From: Phytopythium helicoides
Lineage: Eukaryota; Oomycota; Peronosporomycetes; Pythiales; Pythiaceae
Reading direction: 5' to 3'
DNA: 64,000 nt
NCBI GenBank assembly: GCA_024867545.1
Contig: JANFNE010000033.1
Coordinates: 124,001-188,000 of the forward strand
Below are positions 18,638 through 29,248 of this stretch, one piece after another (position 1 is the stretch's first letter; every line of letters starts with the position of its first letter). The translations under genes and the position numbers were made by a program. The notes beneath the pieces are model-generated. The model was given only the letters and a program-made list of their open reading frames with translations. It made no database searches and was not told where the DNA came from.

Positions 18638-21600
18638 ATGGCGAGCGAGGAGGACGCGGCGCGCGCGCTGCTCGGCGAGCTGCGCGCGTCGTGGGCCGCG
18701 CGGCTGTCGCTGCGCGCGCAGAACGAGGCGGCGGCCGTGGCGGCGGTGCGCTCGCAGATCTCCCGCGGCGAGCTGCGGCTCAAGGCGGACATCAAGAAGT
18801 CGTCGGCGTTCGTCAAGAAGCTGCGCGTGCTGAGCGAGGCCGTGGCCGAGGCGCTGCTCAAGGACGCGCGCGAGCTCAACCTCACGCGCTACGTCAGCGA
18901 GTGCGTCGCAGCGCTCACAGAGGCCCCGCTCAAGGCCGCGGACCTGCCCGCCGCGCTGCGCGCCATCTCGCTGCTGCACCAGCGATACGAGGACTTTGCG
19001 CCCGCGCTCGTCGCGTCGCTCGTCGCCGCCTTCGACGCGCTTTACGGCGCGGAGGACAAGGCCAAGGCCATCAAGCGCAGGCTGCTGCTCAGGCTGCTCA
19101 GCGACATGTACCTCGCCGGCGTGTACGACGACGTCACCGTCGTCGCGCACATCGTGCAGCGCGTCGCCAGGCGCGAGCAGCAGGGCAAGAGCGCCAAGGC
19201 CAAGGGAAACATGTCGATCAGCTCCGGGAATGCAGCTGGGTCCTCGTCCTCCGCGCAGCTAGAGGTACCGCTGCTCGTGAGCTTCGCCAAGGCCGCGGGC
19301 ATGGAGTTCCTCGGCGTGCGGCCCCGCAAGTTCAAGGACATGGAGAAGCAGATCGGCGACTCGGAGGAGTTCCAGGAGTTCTTGCGCGAGGAGCCTGCGC
19401 TCGTCCCTGCCTCTGTGCAGCGCGAGTGCCTTTCGAGCTTCCTCGAGGCGTACGATGTAATCTGCAAGTTTTACCTGGCGCAACACGCGACGCTCATGAA
19501 GCTGGAAGCGCGCAACGAAAAGGAGGAAGTCAACCGCGGCGAGGTCACGGAGCAGCACGTGCAGGAGCTCAATAACGCCAAGATGCTGTTTGACAAACTG
19601 CAGACCAGCGTCAACTCGCTTGCTGACGCGCTGGATCGTGACGTCCCCGAGTTGCCCCTCGAGAAAAAGGACGACGAATCAGGACGCGGTGGCATTTCGC
19701 TTTGGGATGGAGAAGGATCTGGCCGTGCCGAAATGCAGATGGATGGTCCTTTCGACGACGAGGACACGCGCTCTTTCTATGAAGATCTACCTGATCTGCT
19801 GGAGCTCGTGCCCGCAGTTGTCCTCGGACTCAATGAGCAAGAGGTCGCTGAGCTCAAGAAGAAGCGAGACGCTGCGAAGAATTCTGGTAGTGAGGGCAAT
19901 GATGCGGAGCAAGACGATGCAGTGGAAGGGGAAGCTGATGCGATTGCACCTGAAGACGACGACATGGACGGAGAGGTTGAGGATATTGTGAACAGTGCAG
20001 AGGCCGATTCTTCTTCACCTGCGGTCGAAGACGAGACCGCAAACACGGGCGATGTCAAGCCGGAAAGTGGTGAGGAGGTCAAGGATGGTGAGACTTCGAC
20101 GTCTGCAGGTGCTTCAGCTTCGTCGAACCCTACGAGCTACAGCCACCAGTTGGATGCATTCTTTACAGGTCTCGAGGACATGGTGAACCGGGACCGGTGC
20201 GACAAAGCGGCTGTGGAGTTCTGCTACAAGAACTCGAGAGCAAGTCGCAACCGCCTTGTCAAGACGTTGTACATGGTGCCACGTACACACCTCGAGCTGT
20301 TGGCGTACTACGCGCGCCTGGTGGCAATCCTACAGAGTGTTCTGAAAGACGATATCGGCGGCGAGCTCGTGAGCCTGCTTGTGAACGAGTTTAACGGTCT
20401 GATCAAGCGTCGCAACCAGTTCCGCCTCGAGTCGAAGGTGAAGAACATCCGCTTCCTTGCAGAACTAGTCAAGTTCCGCATCTGTCCACCTAATGTGGGC
20501 TTTGGTTGCCTCAAAAAATGCTTTGCCGACTTTCAGGGTCACAACGTGCACGTGGCAACGACTTTTCTCGAGAATTGTGGCCGCTTCCTTTATTGCTCGA
20601 AGCACACGCATGTGCGCACGGAGAAATTCTTGAACGCGATGATGAAGCTCAAATCGGCAAAGCACTTGGATCCGCAGCTGGAGACGCTGGTAGAGAATGC
20701 GTACTACATGTGCAAGCCTCCTGAGCGAGTTGAGCGTACGGCGAAGCAGTATGACCCGCTTTACATGTTCATCATGAAGCTGTTGTACAAGGACCTGAAC
20801 GGCACGAACGTCAACAAAGTGATCAAGACTCTCCGCAAGCTACCTTGGCAAGAGAAGTCGACGACTGGTATGGTGCTCAAGGCTGCACTGAAGGTTACGA
20901 ATGGCAAGGTGATGCACATGAAGTGGGTCTGCGACGTTATCAAGGGCTTGTCGCGGTATCATGATGATGTGGCAATTTTACTCGTCGACGATGTGCTGGA
21001 GGCTATTCGCCGCGGACTGGAAATAAATGACTACCGCGACCATCAGCGCAGTCTCGGTCTCATCAAACTACTCGGGGAACTCTTTAACTGCGGGCTTGTG
21101 ACGACCAACGTGATCATGGAGACACTTTACCTGCTTATCAACTTCTCTCATGACATCAGCACGGCGCCACAGTACACGAATGGACAGATCCCAGAGACCC
21201 AGCTAATTGAGATGAAGCGTCAGTGGGAACTGGTACCTGACCTGCGTTACGACCCTCGTGTTTTCAGTGACGTTGATGGACCGTCTGAAGTTTTCCGCAT
21301 CCGCCTCGTGTGTGCGCTGATTGAATCCTGCACCAACAGTGGTATGGCTGCCTCTGATGGCAAGGTTAGTGGTTCTGGAAACAGCGAGCGAGCGCTTTCC
21401 AAGCCGCGCCTTGGTCGCTTTGTCGTTTTCTTCCAGCGCTACATTCTATCCAAGCCAGAGGTTCCGCTCGAGACAGATTTCGTCATCTTCGACCTCTTCG
21501 ACGCTCTCTCGCGCACGCTGAAGGACAACTTTAAGAAGCTGGAGACGTGGGAAGACGCCGATCTGGCAGCACAACTGATTCTCGCGAAGGAGTTGGAGGA

Positions 21601-22468
21601 AGCGGAGCGGCGGCTGGCCAAGAAACAGAGCCAAGCGGCTGCTGCTGCGGCTGCTGCTGCCAACGGCGGTGCCACTGATTCTTTGTCGCAAACTGGCGCA
21701 GAGTCGCTGTCACAGCCAGTGGACGAAGAAGAGGAGGACCTGGACGAAGAAGATGACTCGGAAGATGACGATGACGACGACTCGGACGACGATGAGGATG
21801 AGGACGAGGAGCGTGAGAATGCACAGGCCGAAGAGGATGAAGTGGACGATGACGATTCGGATGACTCGGATGAAGACGACGATGAGGAAGAAGAAGATGA
21901 GGAAGAGAAGCTGATTATCCATGATCGCGTGCAGAAGAGCGAAGAAGACGAGGCGTTTGAGAAGGCATTCAAGGCGATGATGCAGGGTTCGGCAGATGCT
22001 CGTAAGCTCTCTGGACGTGTCAGCGTGGACAAGATGGCGATACCTACCGTTGTCAAGAACGCGACTGCACCGCCCGCTCCAGCAGCCATGCCGTTTGGTG
22101 CACCTGATGGTCAGTCGGGCGTCGTGTTTCGCATGCTTCGTCGTGGAAACAAGGGCAAGGTGGAGGCTCGGCACCTCGTGGTGCCAGAGGGGTCATCGCT
22201 TGCACAGCATAGCCACCGCCAGGAGAGCGAGGGCAAGAAGGAGCAGAATGAGCTCAAGCGTCTCGTGCTGCAGAACATGGAGCGCGACGACTTCCTCACC
22301 TCGAGTGTGGATACGTTGGCTCCCCCGGCGTTCGCAGCCCCGCGTCCGAGTGCGCCGTACGCAGCGCAGACGTCCAGCGCGGCTCGTGCTGGCTACGGCG
22401 GTGGCTCGGAGTGGAACAACGACGAGTTCGGTCTGCGCCGCGGAAAAGGCTACCGCGGTGTCAAGTAG
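18638..22468 (+). CDS. UPF2: UPF2/NMD2, regulator of nonsense-mediated mRNA decay
   Basis: The 1276-residue intronless frame starts at the ATG in the CCATGGCG context at 18638 (an upstream in-frame ATG at 18563 would add 25 residues). UPF2 bridges UPF3 at the exon junction complex to the UPF1 helicase in the cytoplasm. Visible parts are an N-terminal helical MIF4G-like region (roughly 30-230), a second MIF4G block (about 500-650, YSHQLDAFF to TTFLENCGRFLY) and a third (about 715-840, LRKLPWQEKSTTGMV and WVCDVIKGLSRYHDD). An Asp/Glu-rich stretch (about 1027-1091) follows, then the C-terminal UPF1-binding segment (EDEAFEKAFKAMMQG, then VVFRMLRRGNKGKVEARHL). Length and order match UPF2 of other eukaryotes. 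It diverges from the elicitin at 17641 across ~420 bases. Confidence 0.95.
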   Translation: MASEEDAARALLGELRASWAARLSLRAQNEAAAVAAVRSQISRGELRLKADIKKSSAFVKKLRVLSEAVAEALLKDARELNLTRYVSECVAALTEAPLKAADLPAALRAISLLHQRYEDFAPALVASLVAAFDALYGAEDKAKAIKRRLLLRLLSDMYLAGVYDDVTVVAHIVQRVARREQQGKSAKAKGNMSISSGNAAGSSSSAQLEVPLLVSFAKAAGMEFLGVRPRKFKDMEKQIGDSEEFQEFLREEPALVPASVQRECLSSFLEAYDVICKFYLAQHATLMKLEARNEKEEVNRGEVTEQHVQELNNAKMLFDKLQTSVNSLADALDRDVPELPLEKKDDESGRGGISLWDGEGSGRAEMQMDGPFDDEDTRSFYEDLPDLLELVPAVVLGLNEQEVAELKKKRDAAKNSGSEGNDAEQDDAVEGEADAIAPEDDDMDGEVEDIVNSAEADSSSPAVEDETANTGDVKPESGEEVKDGETSTSAGASASSNPTSYSHQLDAFFTGLEDMVNRDRCDKAAVEFCYKNSRASRNRLVKTLYMVPRTHLELLAYYARLVAILQSVLKDDIGGELVSLLVNEFNGLIKRRNQFRLESKVKNIRFLAELVKFRICPPNVGFGCLKKCFADFQGHNVHVATTFLENCGRFLYCSKHTHVRTEKFLNAMMKLKSAKHLDPQLETLVENAYYMCKPPERVERTAKQYDPLYMFIMKLLYKDLNGTNVNKVIKTLRKLPWQEKSTTGMVLKAALKVTNGKVMHMKWVCDVIKGLSRYHDDVAILLVDDVLEAIRRGLEINDYRDHQRSLGLIKLLGELFNCGLVTTNVIMETLYLLINFSHDISTAPQYTNGQIPETQLIEMKRQWELVPDLRYDPRVFSDVDGPSEVFRIRLVCALIESCTNSGMAASDGKVSGSGNSERALSKPRLGRFVVFFQRYILSKPEVPLETDFVIFDLFDALSRTLKDNFKKLETWEDADLAAQLILAKELEEAERRLAKKQSQAAAAAAAAANGGATDSLSQTGAESLSQPVDEEEEDLDEEDDSEDDDDDDSDDDEDEDEERENAQAEEDEVDDDDSDDSDEDDDEEEEDEEEKLIIHDRVQKSEEDEAFEKAFKAMMQGSADARKLSGRVSVDKMAIPTVVKNATAPPAPAAMPFGAPDGQSGVVFRMLRRGNKGKVEARHLVVPEGSSLAQHSHRQESEGKKEQNELKRLVLQNMERDDFLTSSVDTLAPPAFAAPRPSAPYAAQTSSAARAGYGGGSEWNNDEFGLRRGKGYRGVK

Positions 22469-22896
22469 TTCTACTTTTGCCCGCACTTTCCTCCTCACGT
22501 GAGCTGCAGTGGCGAGCACAGCTCGCAGCAGTTGGCAAGCACTGCCTCCCTAGAAAGTGAGACCAGTCCGTCCGAATTGGGACCGCAGTCAAACGGAGCC
22601 TCGTCAGGAATCGCTGGTGCTGCGTCGACCGGTCGACCTCGAGCCTCGCGCCGCGTCGATCCGTGCCGACGCGCTCCGTCCAGCCATCCACCCCGCTCGC
22701 TCGTGCAGCGGCATCCAGTAGGTAGCACTCGCACTTGAACACGTCACACGTCGCACTTGAACTCGTCACACGTCGCATGAGTCACCTTGTGGACCGCTCC
22801 ATCCGCACTCGTGGGTCCCCCCTCTGGGCCGCCCCAGCCACCCGTCTGGCGCATTTAACACCTCGAGCCGCTCATTTGGGGGAAGCGAGCGCCGCC
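22469..22896. other. intergenic UPF2 / mitochondrial carrier
   Basis: It contains a tandem doublet, GAACACGTCACACGTCGCACTTGAACTCGTCACACGTCGCA-like, near 22738-22778 (two ~20-base units). No gene was seen. It should include the carrier's promoter. Confidence 0.45.
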
Positions 22897-23912
22897 ATGG
22901 CGACGCAGGCGCAGGGGCTCGAGGACATCACGTGGGACGAGATCGACAAGGTTCGCTACTACATTTTGGGCCCCGCAGCGTTCCTGGGCGTGCGCGCCGC
23001 CGTGTACCCGAGCAGCCTGGTGAAGACGCGGCTGCAGGTGCAGTCGCGACACGCGCCTGTCTACAGCGGCACGTTCGACGCCTTTCGCAAGATCCTGCGC
23101 AGCGAGGGGCCCCGCGGGCTGTACAAGGGCTTCGGCGCCAGCACGGCCAACGTGCTCACGGGCAACCTCTACATCTCGGTCTACGAAAAGTCCCGCAAGA
23201 CGTTCCGAGACCACACGCCCATGGGCGAGAAGCTCGCCAACTTTGCCGGCGGCGCGTTCGCCTCGCTCGTATCGCAGACTGTGGTCGTCCCGCTCGACAT
23301 CGTCTCGCAACGCATGATGCTCAACAACCAGGGCGTGGACGTGCGCAAGACCCGAGAGAGAGCCAAGGGACTCATGGCCGTCGCCAAGGAGGTATACGTG
23401 CGCGAGGGCCTGCGCGGGTTCTACCGCGGGTACTTCCCCTCCATCGTCACCTACGCGCCCTCCTCGGCCATCTGGTGGGGCTCCTATGGACTCCTCGTAC
23501 CTGTCTACTACGGCGCCATGGGCTCCTGGAACGCAGACCCGTTCTGGAAGCAGGTGCTCGCGCAGGCGCTCAGCGGCGGCACCGCAGGCATCATCAGCGG
23601 CATCCTCACCAACCCCATGGACATCGTGCGCACGCGCACCCAAGTGTACACGCAGTACGGCGCGATCGAGACGGCCAGGTTCCTCGTCAAGCGCGACGGC
23701 CCGCTCGGCCTCATGACAGGCGTATCGGCGGTGCGTTCAAAACGGATTGGAGTTCGGTTTCTGGTGTTACAATGCTGACGGAGAGAGCTGTGTGGGATGT
23801 GTAGCGACTGCTGTCAATGGGTCCGTCGGGTGTGCTGGTCGTGACCTCGTACGAGTTCGTGAAGCGCATGACGCGGAAACCAAAGCCGGAGACGCTAGAA
23901 GACGAAAACTGA
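22897..23912 (+). CDS. mitochondrial carrier family protein (SLC25A44-like)
   Basis: Exons 22897-23730 and 23805-23912 (74-bp GTGCGT...TAG intron, phase 0) give 313 residues. The three ~100-residue carrier repeats are visible: PSSLVKTRLQVQ, then PLDIVSQRMMLNNQG, then NPMDIVRTRTQVYTQYG, each a P-x-[DS]-x-[VL]-[KR]-x-[KR] signature in the first helix of a pair. The second exon supplies the last transmembrane stretch (MGPSGVLVVTSYEFVKRM). The opening (ITWDEIDKVRYYILGPA) and overall pattern resemble the SLC25A44 group, which in animals transports branched-chain amino acids; the substrate here is inferred, not shown. Confidence 0.88.
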
Positions 23913-24307
23913 GTCCGCGGCAGACAGAGCACGATGATCTCCATCGAGTCACTGGTCTGGGATTTTTTGGGCCCTAAGTTTTTGCAAAGGCGTGCTGGCT
24001 GTCAGCTGGCCGCCTCGTACATGCTGTATCAATAGTATAGATGCCTCCTCCGACGCACTCTTGCTCCAGGTTAGCCGGATTCGCTTTGATTTCATTCGTA
24101 TACTTGGTTACTGGTGAGGATTGAAGATCGATTTACTAACCTATGTTGTTGCCCTGCCATAGCAGCTACCAGAGCGTCAGCGGAGGCAATGGGCGACCAA
24201 CAATCATCAGAAGAGCATGTCAAGGCTTCGTAAGCACTTATGAGACACATAATCCAACACTTTTTGCCTTCACCTCCACTTCAAAGTTGAGATCGAGGGA
24301 GCCCCAC
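23913..24307. other. intergenic, convergent 3' ends
   Basis: It lies between the stop codons of the carrier and the ankyrin-kinase gene. No gene was seen. Confidence 0.5.
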
Positions 24308-27300
24308 TCATGTTGCGGTGGATTCTCGACTTAGCTGCTGGGCTGCTAGGTCCGAGTCGACACCGAGGATAGTGTAGCACTTGGCTTTCCAGTCATGAAG
24401 ATTTGAATTCGTTTCTTCGGTATAGGCGGGCACGCGTTTTGCGATCATCAGCTTGTCTAGGCGGCGATGGAGTCCGTACGCCTGTAGGGCTGCCTCGGTG
24501 AACTTCACGAGAGTTTCAGCACAGGATTGAAGGCTCAAGGTGGCTGCGTGGCTATCAGCAGCAAGGAGCTCAAGACGGTGTTGGATGTCGTACTTCTCCT
24601 CGGCACGATGAACATCTTGAATCCGCTTCCACAGCAGCTCGTGCAGTTGATAGAGAACGGATCGGGAACCCACACCACCCGTATCACGCTGCTCTTTCGC
24701 CACATGCGCAAGCATGGAGGACGCTAGTGTCTCGATATTGATTTGCGACTGGAGTACAGGCAACTCTGACCCACGTCCCAACTCATTCGATCTTGCAAAC
24801 AGAGAAAGTTCGTCAACGACTGTGGACATGTGAATCCTCTCATGAGGCTCAAACCGAGTCATCCTTTTCACCAGTGACCACTGTGCATCGGTGCAGCCAC
24901 CAGGACGAGTTGGTAACTCGCCACGTTTCATGCGAACTCTAGCCGACTTCATTCCGAGAAGTTGCCATGGTACACATGGTGGCAGCAGCTCACGTTCACT
25001 TGGCTCGGTATGCGCTGCCTCCACGACCCTAAGCGCTTCGATGATGCACATCGCGAAGGAAAAAACGTCCGACTCGTACGATGGGGTCGTCGTATCACCC
25101 ATCATTAGTTCCGGTGCGAGCCAATTCCAAGCGCCAGTGATGTGGCCACTCGTTTCAGAGCCATTGGTCTCGGTACTCGCAGCAGAGCTTAGCCCGAAAT
25201 CAGTCACTTTAGCGTTGTTGTCGATACCCACAACGATATTGTTGCATTTCAAATCGCAATGAACAATTCCACGCTCATGTAGATACAACAGACCAAGAGC
25301 AGCTTCATAAAGCTTCTTCCAGATCTCGTCAGGGTGCTGCGAGAGATATTTGTCGAGAGACCCGTTCGAAGCGTACTCGCATACGAAAAATGGAGACCCG
25401 ACATTGCATGCACCAAAGAGACGCACGACATGAGGATGACTGAGACGGAACCAAATATCCACTTCGCGTTCAAATATCTTGCGTGCCTCATCACGTGTCG
25501 CCAGTCCGCTGGTTGTACCAGTGCGTTGTCGGGTTGTCTCGGATAGCATCCATGACTGGAACGTGGATGAAGCCGTTGCTGAAACGGACTGATTGGCATT
25601 GTCAAAATACGAGCCAAGTCGCTTCACAACTACGTCCGAGTCCAGCCACTTGGCACGAAACACCCGACCGTAGCCACCAGCACCAATCTCACCCCATTTA
25701 TTCACCGTCAGTTCATACCATGGAACGAACCAAATCGGTGTCGCCACAGCAATAGATGAATCTAAACTCATTTTATGTTTGAGTTTGTCGTGAATACTCT
25801 GCAAAATGTCAATTTGAGTTTGCAAATATTTGTCTCGGTGCTGGGTTATTTCACAGCGAAGAAACACGAAAAAAGCTTCAAACTCCTCACAGGTTCCTCG
25901 CTCTTCCAGCAAAGTCCACGTCCTCAATACTTCCGAGACAAACACCTGCTGGTTGCGGGAAGCAATGCCATCATCACTGGGCTTAATGTCGTCATCAACA
26001 TGAATGCTTTGCTTGCCTTTAGTAAGACGCCGACAAAAAGCAAGGACACTATCGCTAACACCTCGCACTAACAGGAGATGAACAACAAGGTTGACTTGAT
26101 CAATATTTTGAATGATGCTGAAGGCATCGCTGAGTATGGTATCAATCTCTTCAACAAGCTTCAACGGCTGTGGTGCATTCTGAAGTTGACCCATGACTTT
26201 ATCAAGATCGCGGACAATTAATTGATGCAAGCCATCAAAGTCACACGAAAGATCAGATATGTTTTTCCACATCTTCATCAAATCGCCACCGTGATACCCA
26301 GAGATGCCTGTCACAGGCTCAGGCTCTGGCTCCCCAGAATCTCGACGATTTAGTTCCTCTTCTGCAAAGCGCTCAAAAATGCGCACGCACGCGGATGCTG
26401 TATCCCGAAGCTTTGGATCTTGACAACACAGCTGCTTCAGCAGCCATCGCTGATCATTTGATAACTCTGCTGGCTCGCACCAGCCATCGTAAGATTCTGG
26501 CTGCCATCTTTTCTTTCTCCATTTTGCACCGCCTTCATCGTATTCACTCCACGGCATTTTTCTTGTCAATGCTTCAACGACGCACAGTCCTAAGGCGTAG
26601 ATGTCGGATGTCCGCGACGGCTTCCCACCTTCTAACAGCTCTGGCGCCTGCCACCGCATCGATCCAACAAAACCACGTGTAGCGGATAACTCGATATCTT
26701 CATTGGAGCCACTCAAACCAAAGTTAGTGAGCTTGGCTAATCCATCGTTTCCGACTAGAATATTGCTGCCACGAAGATTGCCGTGGATAATCCCTCGTTC
26801 GTGGAGGTACGCGAGACCGAGTGCTGCATGGCGCAAGTACTTCCACGGAGTCAAAACAGTCTCCTCACAACTTGCGAGGTAATCAGTCAGCGAGCCATTG
26901 GACGCAAGCTCGCACACGAAAAAGTTATGCCCAACATCACATGCGCCGTAGAGCTTGATCACGTTTGGATGCCTAAGTTGGTGCCACAATCGCACTTCTT
27001 CTGTAAATGTAGAATTGGCAGCATCCGGTACAAACAGCTTCAAGGCGACGTCAGCGTCAAGCCAGGTGGCCACATACTCCCCACCAAGGTTAGCCGAATC
27101 ATTGAATTGCTTAACATCGACTTCAAAAGGAGAAATGGTGAACTCTGACAGGTTAGATGAGATTACTTTTGACTCGAAGTCGATCCTCGATGGCTGACTG
27201 GTAGAAGTAAATCGACTGAGCCAATTCTGAACCTCGAGATGGCCGTGCTTCGCCGCAACAGATAGTGCTGTTAACCCGTTCTTGTTGACTGCATTTACGT

Positions 27301-28369
27301 CTGCGCCACGGTCAACGAGGAATTGGACCACACTCAGATGCCCGCTACTAGCTGCCTGCATCAGGGCAGTCCACCCGCTCTCGACTGCCGAAGCGTTTAG
27401 ATCTGCACCATTGTCGACAAGCACCTGAACGGTTGACAAGTGTCCGCCTCGTGCAGCTAGCATCAGCGCTGTGCGTCCGTCGTTCTTCTGAGCATCAACC
27501 TTAGCGTAGTGGCGAACGAGATACCGGACCACCTCCACATGACCACGCTCTGCAGCCTCCATCAGCGGCGTCTCTCCACTTTTGCTGGTAGCGTTCATGT
27601 CCGCTCCGCAGTCGACTAGATACGCCACGACGCGCAAGTTGTCGCCGCGCGCAGCCCACATTAGCGCCGTCCAGCCGTCTTTATCGGCGGCGTTGACCTC
27701 CGCGCCGCATGTGACGAGGAACTCAGCCACATCCAAGTGTCCGCCGGCCGCGGCCTGCATCAGCGCAGTGCGTCCGTCCTTCTTGGCAGCGTGGACGTCG
27801 GCGCCGGAGTCGACGAGGTACCGCACGACGTCCACGTATCCGCTACGCGCCGCCTGGATGAGCGCCGTCCAGCCGAACCTGTCGGCGACGTTGACGTCTG
27901 CGCCGTGGCGCGCCAGCGACCGCGCGATGTCCGCGTAGCCTCCGCGCACGGCCTGCATGAAGGCCGTCCAGCCGTCCCTGTCGGCGCTGTCGACGCTCGC
28001 GCCGCGCGCCACGAGCTCCTCGACCACGTCCAGGTGTCCGCCGCGCGCCGCCCACGTGAGCGCCGTCCATCCGTCCTCGTCCCGCCGCTCGACGTCCGCG
28101 CCGGCCGCGCACAGCAGCTTCACGACGCCCAGGTGTCCGCCGCGCGCGCCCTGCATGAGCGCCGTGCGGCCGTCGGAACCCGCGGCGTCCACGGCCGCGC
28201 CGCGCGCCAACAGCAGCCGCGCGACGCCCAGGTGGCCGCCGTCCGCCGCCCAGCGCAGCGCCGTCCAGCCGAACGCGTTGGCCGCGTCCACGCGCGCGCC
28301 CAGCGCCAGCAGCCGCCGCACGGCGCGCGCGTCGCCGTCCTGCGCCGCCGCCACCAGCTCGTCTTCCAT
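24308..28369 (-). CDS. ankyrin-repeat protein with tandem pseudokinase and kinase domains
   Basis: A single 1353-codon exon. Residues ~1-380 are about eleven or twelve ankyrin repeats of the GWTAL-x-AA-x-GGHL type. Residues ~410-690 form a tyrosine-kinase-like domain that keeps the VALK lysine but has HGNLRGSN where HRDLK is expected and TNFG for DFG, so both catalytic aspartates are Asn. After ~200 residues of helical linker comes a second domain (~885-1190) with a glycine loop (EIGAGGYGRVF), HCDLKCNN and TDFG, which looks catalytically complete. A ~150-residue helical tail follows. This pseudokinase-then-kinase order recalls JAKs, though both domains look TKL-like. The first ~1 kb of coding DNA (ankyrins) is much more GC-rich than the kinase part, possibly a mark of repeat homogenisation. 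Confidence 0.9.
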   Translation of the reverse strand: MEDELVAAAQDGDARAVRRLLALGARVDAANAFGWTALRWAADGGHLGVARLLLARGAAVDAAGSDGRTALMQGARGGHLGVVKLLCAAGADVERRDEDGWTALTWAARGGHLDVVEELVARGASVDSADRDGWTAFMQAVRGGYADIARSLARHGADVNVADRFGWTALIQAARSGYVDVVRYLVDSGADVHAAKKDGRTALMQAAAGGHLDVAEFLVTCGAEVNAADKDGWTALMWAARGDNLRVVAYLVDCGADMNATSKSGETPLMEAAERGHVEVVRYLVRHYAKVDAQKNDGRTALMLAARGGHLSTVQVLVDNGADLNASAVESGWTALMQAASSGHLSVVQFLVDRGADVNAVNKNGLTALSVAAKHGHLEVQNWLSRFTSTSQPSRIDFESKVISSNLSEFTISPFEVDVKQFNDSANLGGEYVATWLDADVALKLFVPDAANSTFTEEVRLWHQLRHPNVIKLYGACDVGHNFFVCELASNGSLTDYLASCEETVLTPWKYLRHAALGLAYLHERGIIHGNLRGSNILVGNDGLAKLTNFGLSGSNEDIELSATRGFVGSMRWQAPELLEGGKPSRTSDIYALGLCVVEALTRKMPWSEYDEGGAKWRKKRWQPESYDGWCEPAELSNDQRWLLKQLCCQDPKLRDTASACVRIFERFAEEELNRRDSGEPEPEPVTGISGYHGGDLMKMWKNISDLSCDFDGLHQLIVRDLDKVMGQLQNAPQPLKLVEEIDTILSDAFSIIQNIDQVNLVVHLLLVRGVSDSVLAFCRRLTKGKQSIHVDDDIKPSDDGIASRNQQVFVSEVLRTWTLLEERGTCEEFEAFFVFLRCEITQHRDKYLQTQIDILQSIHDKLKHKMSLDSSIAVATPIWFVPWYELTVNKWGEIGAGGYGRVFRAKWLDSDVVVKRLGSYFDNANQSVSATASSTFQSWMLSETTRQRTGTTSGLATRDEARKIFEREVDIWFRLSHPHVVRLFGACNVGSPFFVCEYASNGSLDKYLSQHPDEIWKKLYEAALGLLYLHERGIVHCDLKCNNIVVGIDNNAKVTDFGLSSAASTETNGSETSGHITGAWNWLAPELMMGDTTTPSYESDVFSFAMCIIEALRVVEAAHTEPSERELLPPCVPWQLLGMKSARVRMKRGELPTRPGGCTDAQWSLVKRMTRFEPHERIHMSTVVDELSLFARSNELGRGSELPVLQSQINIETLASSMLAHVAKEQRDTGGVGSRSVLYQLHELLWKRIQDVHRAEEKYDIQHRLELLAADSHAATLSLQSCAETLVKFTEAALQAYGLHRRLDKLMIAKRVPAYTEETNSNLHDWKAKCYTILGVDSDLAAQQLSRESTAT

Positions 28370-28563
28370 CTCGGCTTGAAGCGGGGCGGCAACGCGCCCT
28401 GTCTCCCTCTTCTAAACCAATTACCTTTTGTAATTTAGCTTTATATGTTATGTGTTCATGTAGTAGGATAAGTCGGACGCGGACGCGAAGAGTGATAACC
28501 TGCGGGAAAAGGAAGGCGCCGGGGTTGCGTGCGAGGGCGGTCGCCACAGGCGGAAGATCGGGC
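28370..28563. promoter_or_regulatory. short bidirectional promoter (ankyrin-kinase / TPR gene)
   Basis: Under 200 bases between two divergent starts, with an AT-rich core (about 28410-28470) in otherwise GC-rich DNA. Confidence 0.4.
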
Positions 28564-29157
28564 ATGGAGGAGCTGGGCGAGGCGGAGCTGCTGGCGTGGA
28601 AGCCGCGGCTGGGCGCGCTGTCGGTGGCCGACAAGATCGCGCAGGGCGAGATGCTCAAGCGCCAGGCCAACCTGCTGGTGCGGCGCGGCGAGTTCAAGCG
28701 CGCGCTGCGCTCCTACGCGCAGGTGTTCGCGTACGTGAACGGGCTGTCGGTGCAGGGCGACGCCATGGCGCAGTACGCGGCGGGCGCCAGCGGCATGAGC
28801 GCCACGCAGCAGGAGGGCGAGCAGATCGACGCGCTCAAGGTCGCCGTCTGGTCCAACATGGCGCTCTGCCACGTGCGCCTGGGCAGCGCCGCCAAGGCCG
28901 TCGAGGCGTGCGACAAGGTGCTCGCGCTCGACGACAAGCACAGCAAGGCGCAGTTCCGCAAGGCGCAGGCGCTAGCGCAGCTCAAGCACTACGAGCGCGC
29001 GCTCGCGCTGCTCGGCGAGCTGCTGGCGGTCGACCCCAACGACGCGGCGGTGCGCAAGGAGACGCGCCGCGTACAGCAGCTCAAGCGCGAGCAGGACGCG
29101 GCCGCCAGGGAGCAGCAGCGGGCCGCCTACGCCGACATGTTCGCCAGCAAGCGGTGA
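28564..29157 (+). CDS. tetratricopeptide-repeat protein (FKBP/co-chaperone-like)
   Basis: The 197-residue intronless gene starts at MEELGEAE, which directly precedes the first helix. Repeats are readable at roughly residues 30-63 (LKRQANLLVRRGEFKRAL), 95-128 (WSNMALCHVRLGSAAKAV) and 129-162 (AQFRKAQALAQLKHYERA), followed by a basic helix. The spacing and the NMALCHVRLG/RKAQAL words resemble the TPR cassette of large FKBPs and other Hsp90/Hsp70 co-chaperones. There is no peptidyl-prolyl isomerase domain, so it is a stand-alone TPR adaptor. A partner cannot be named from sequence. Confidence 0.85.
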   Translation: MEELGEAELLAWKPRLGALSVADKIAQGEMLKRQANLLVRRGEFKRALRSYAQVFAYVNGLSVQGDAMAQYAAGASGMSATQQEGEQIDALKVAVWSNMALCHVRLGSAAKAVEACDKVLALDDKHSKAQFRKAQALAQLKHYERALALLGELLAVDPNDAAVRKETRRVQQLKREQDAAAREQQRAAYADMFASKR

Positions 29158-29214
29158 AGCAGTAGGCGCGCAGACGAACAGACTTCTACTTGAGGTTCAC
29201 GACAAGAATGCAGC

Positions 29215-29242
29215 GCTCTCTCACTCTCTCTCTCTCTCTCTA
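29215..29242. repeat. (CT)n microsatellite
   Basis: About 12 CT dinucleotides in the 3' flank between the TPR gene and the DUF726 gene. Confidence 0.9.
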
Positions 29243-29248
29243 CTGTGT

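Noticed and set aside
18250..19575. 441-codon plus-strand frame with Arg/Ala-rich product
   Set aside because: It is the shifted frame of UPF2; long shadow frames are expected in GC-rich third positions.
29215..29242. (CT)n run as a promoter GAGA-type element
   Set aside because: It lies between two gene ends (3' flanks), so a simple microsatellite is the better reading.
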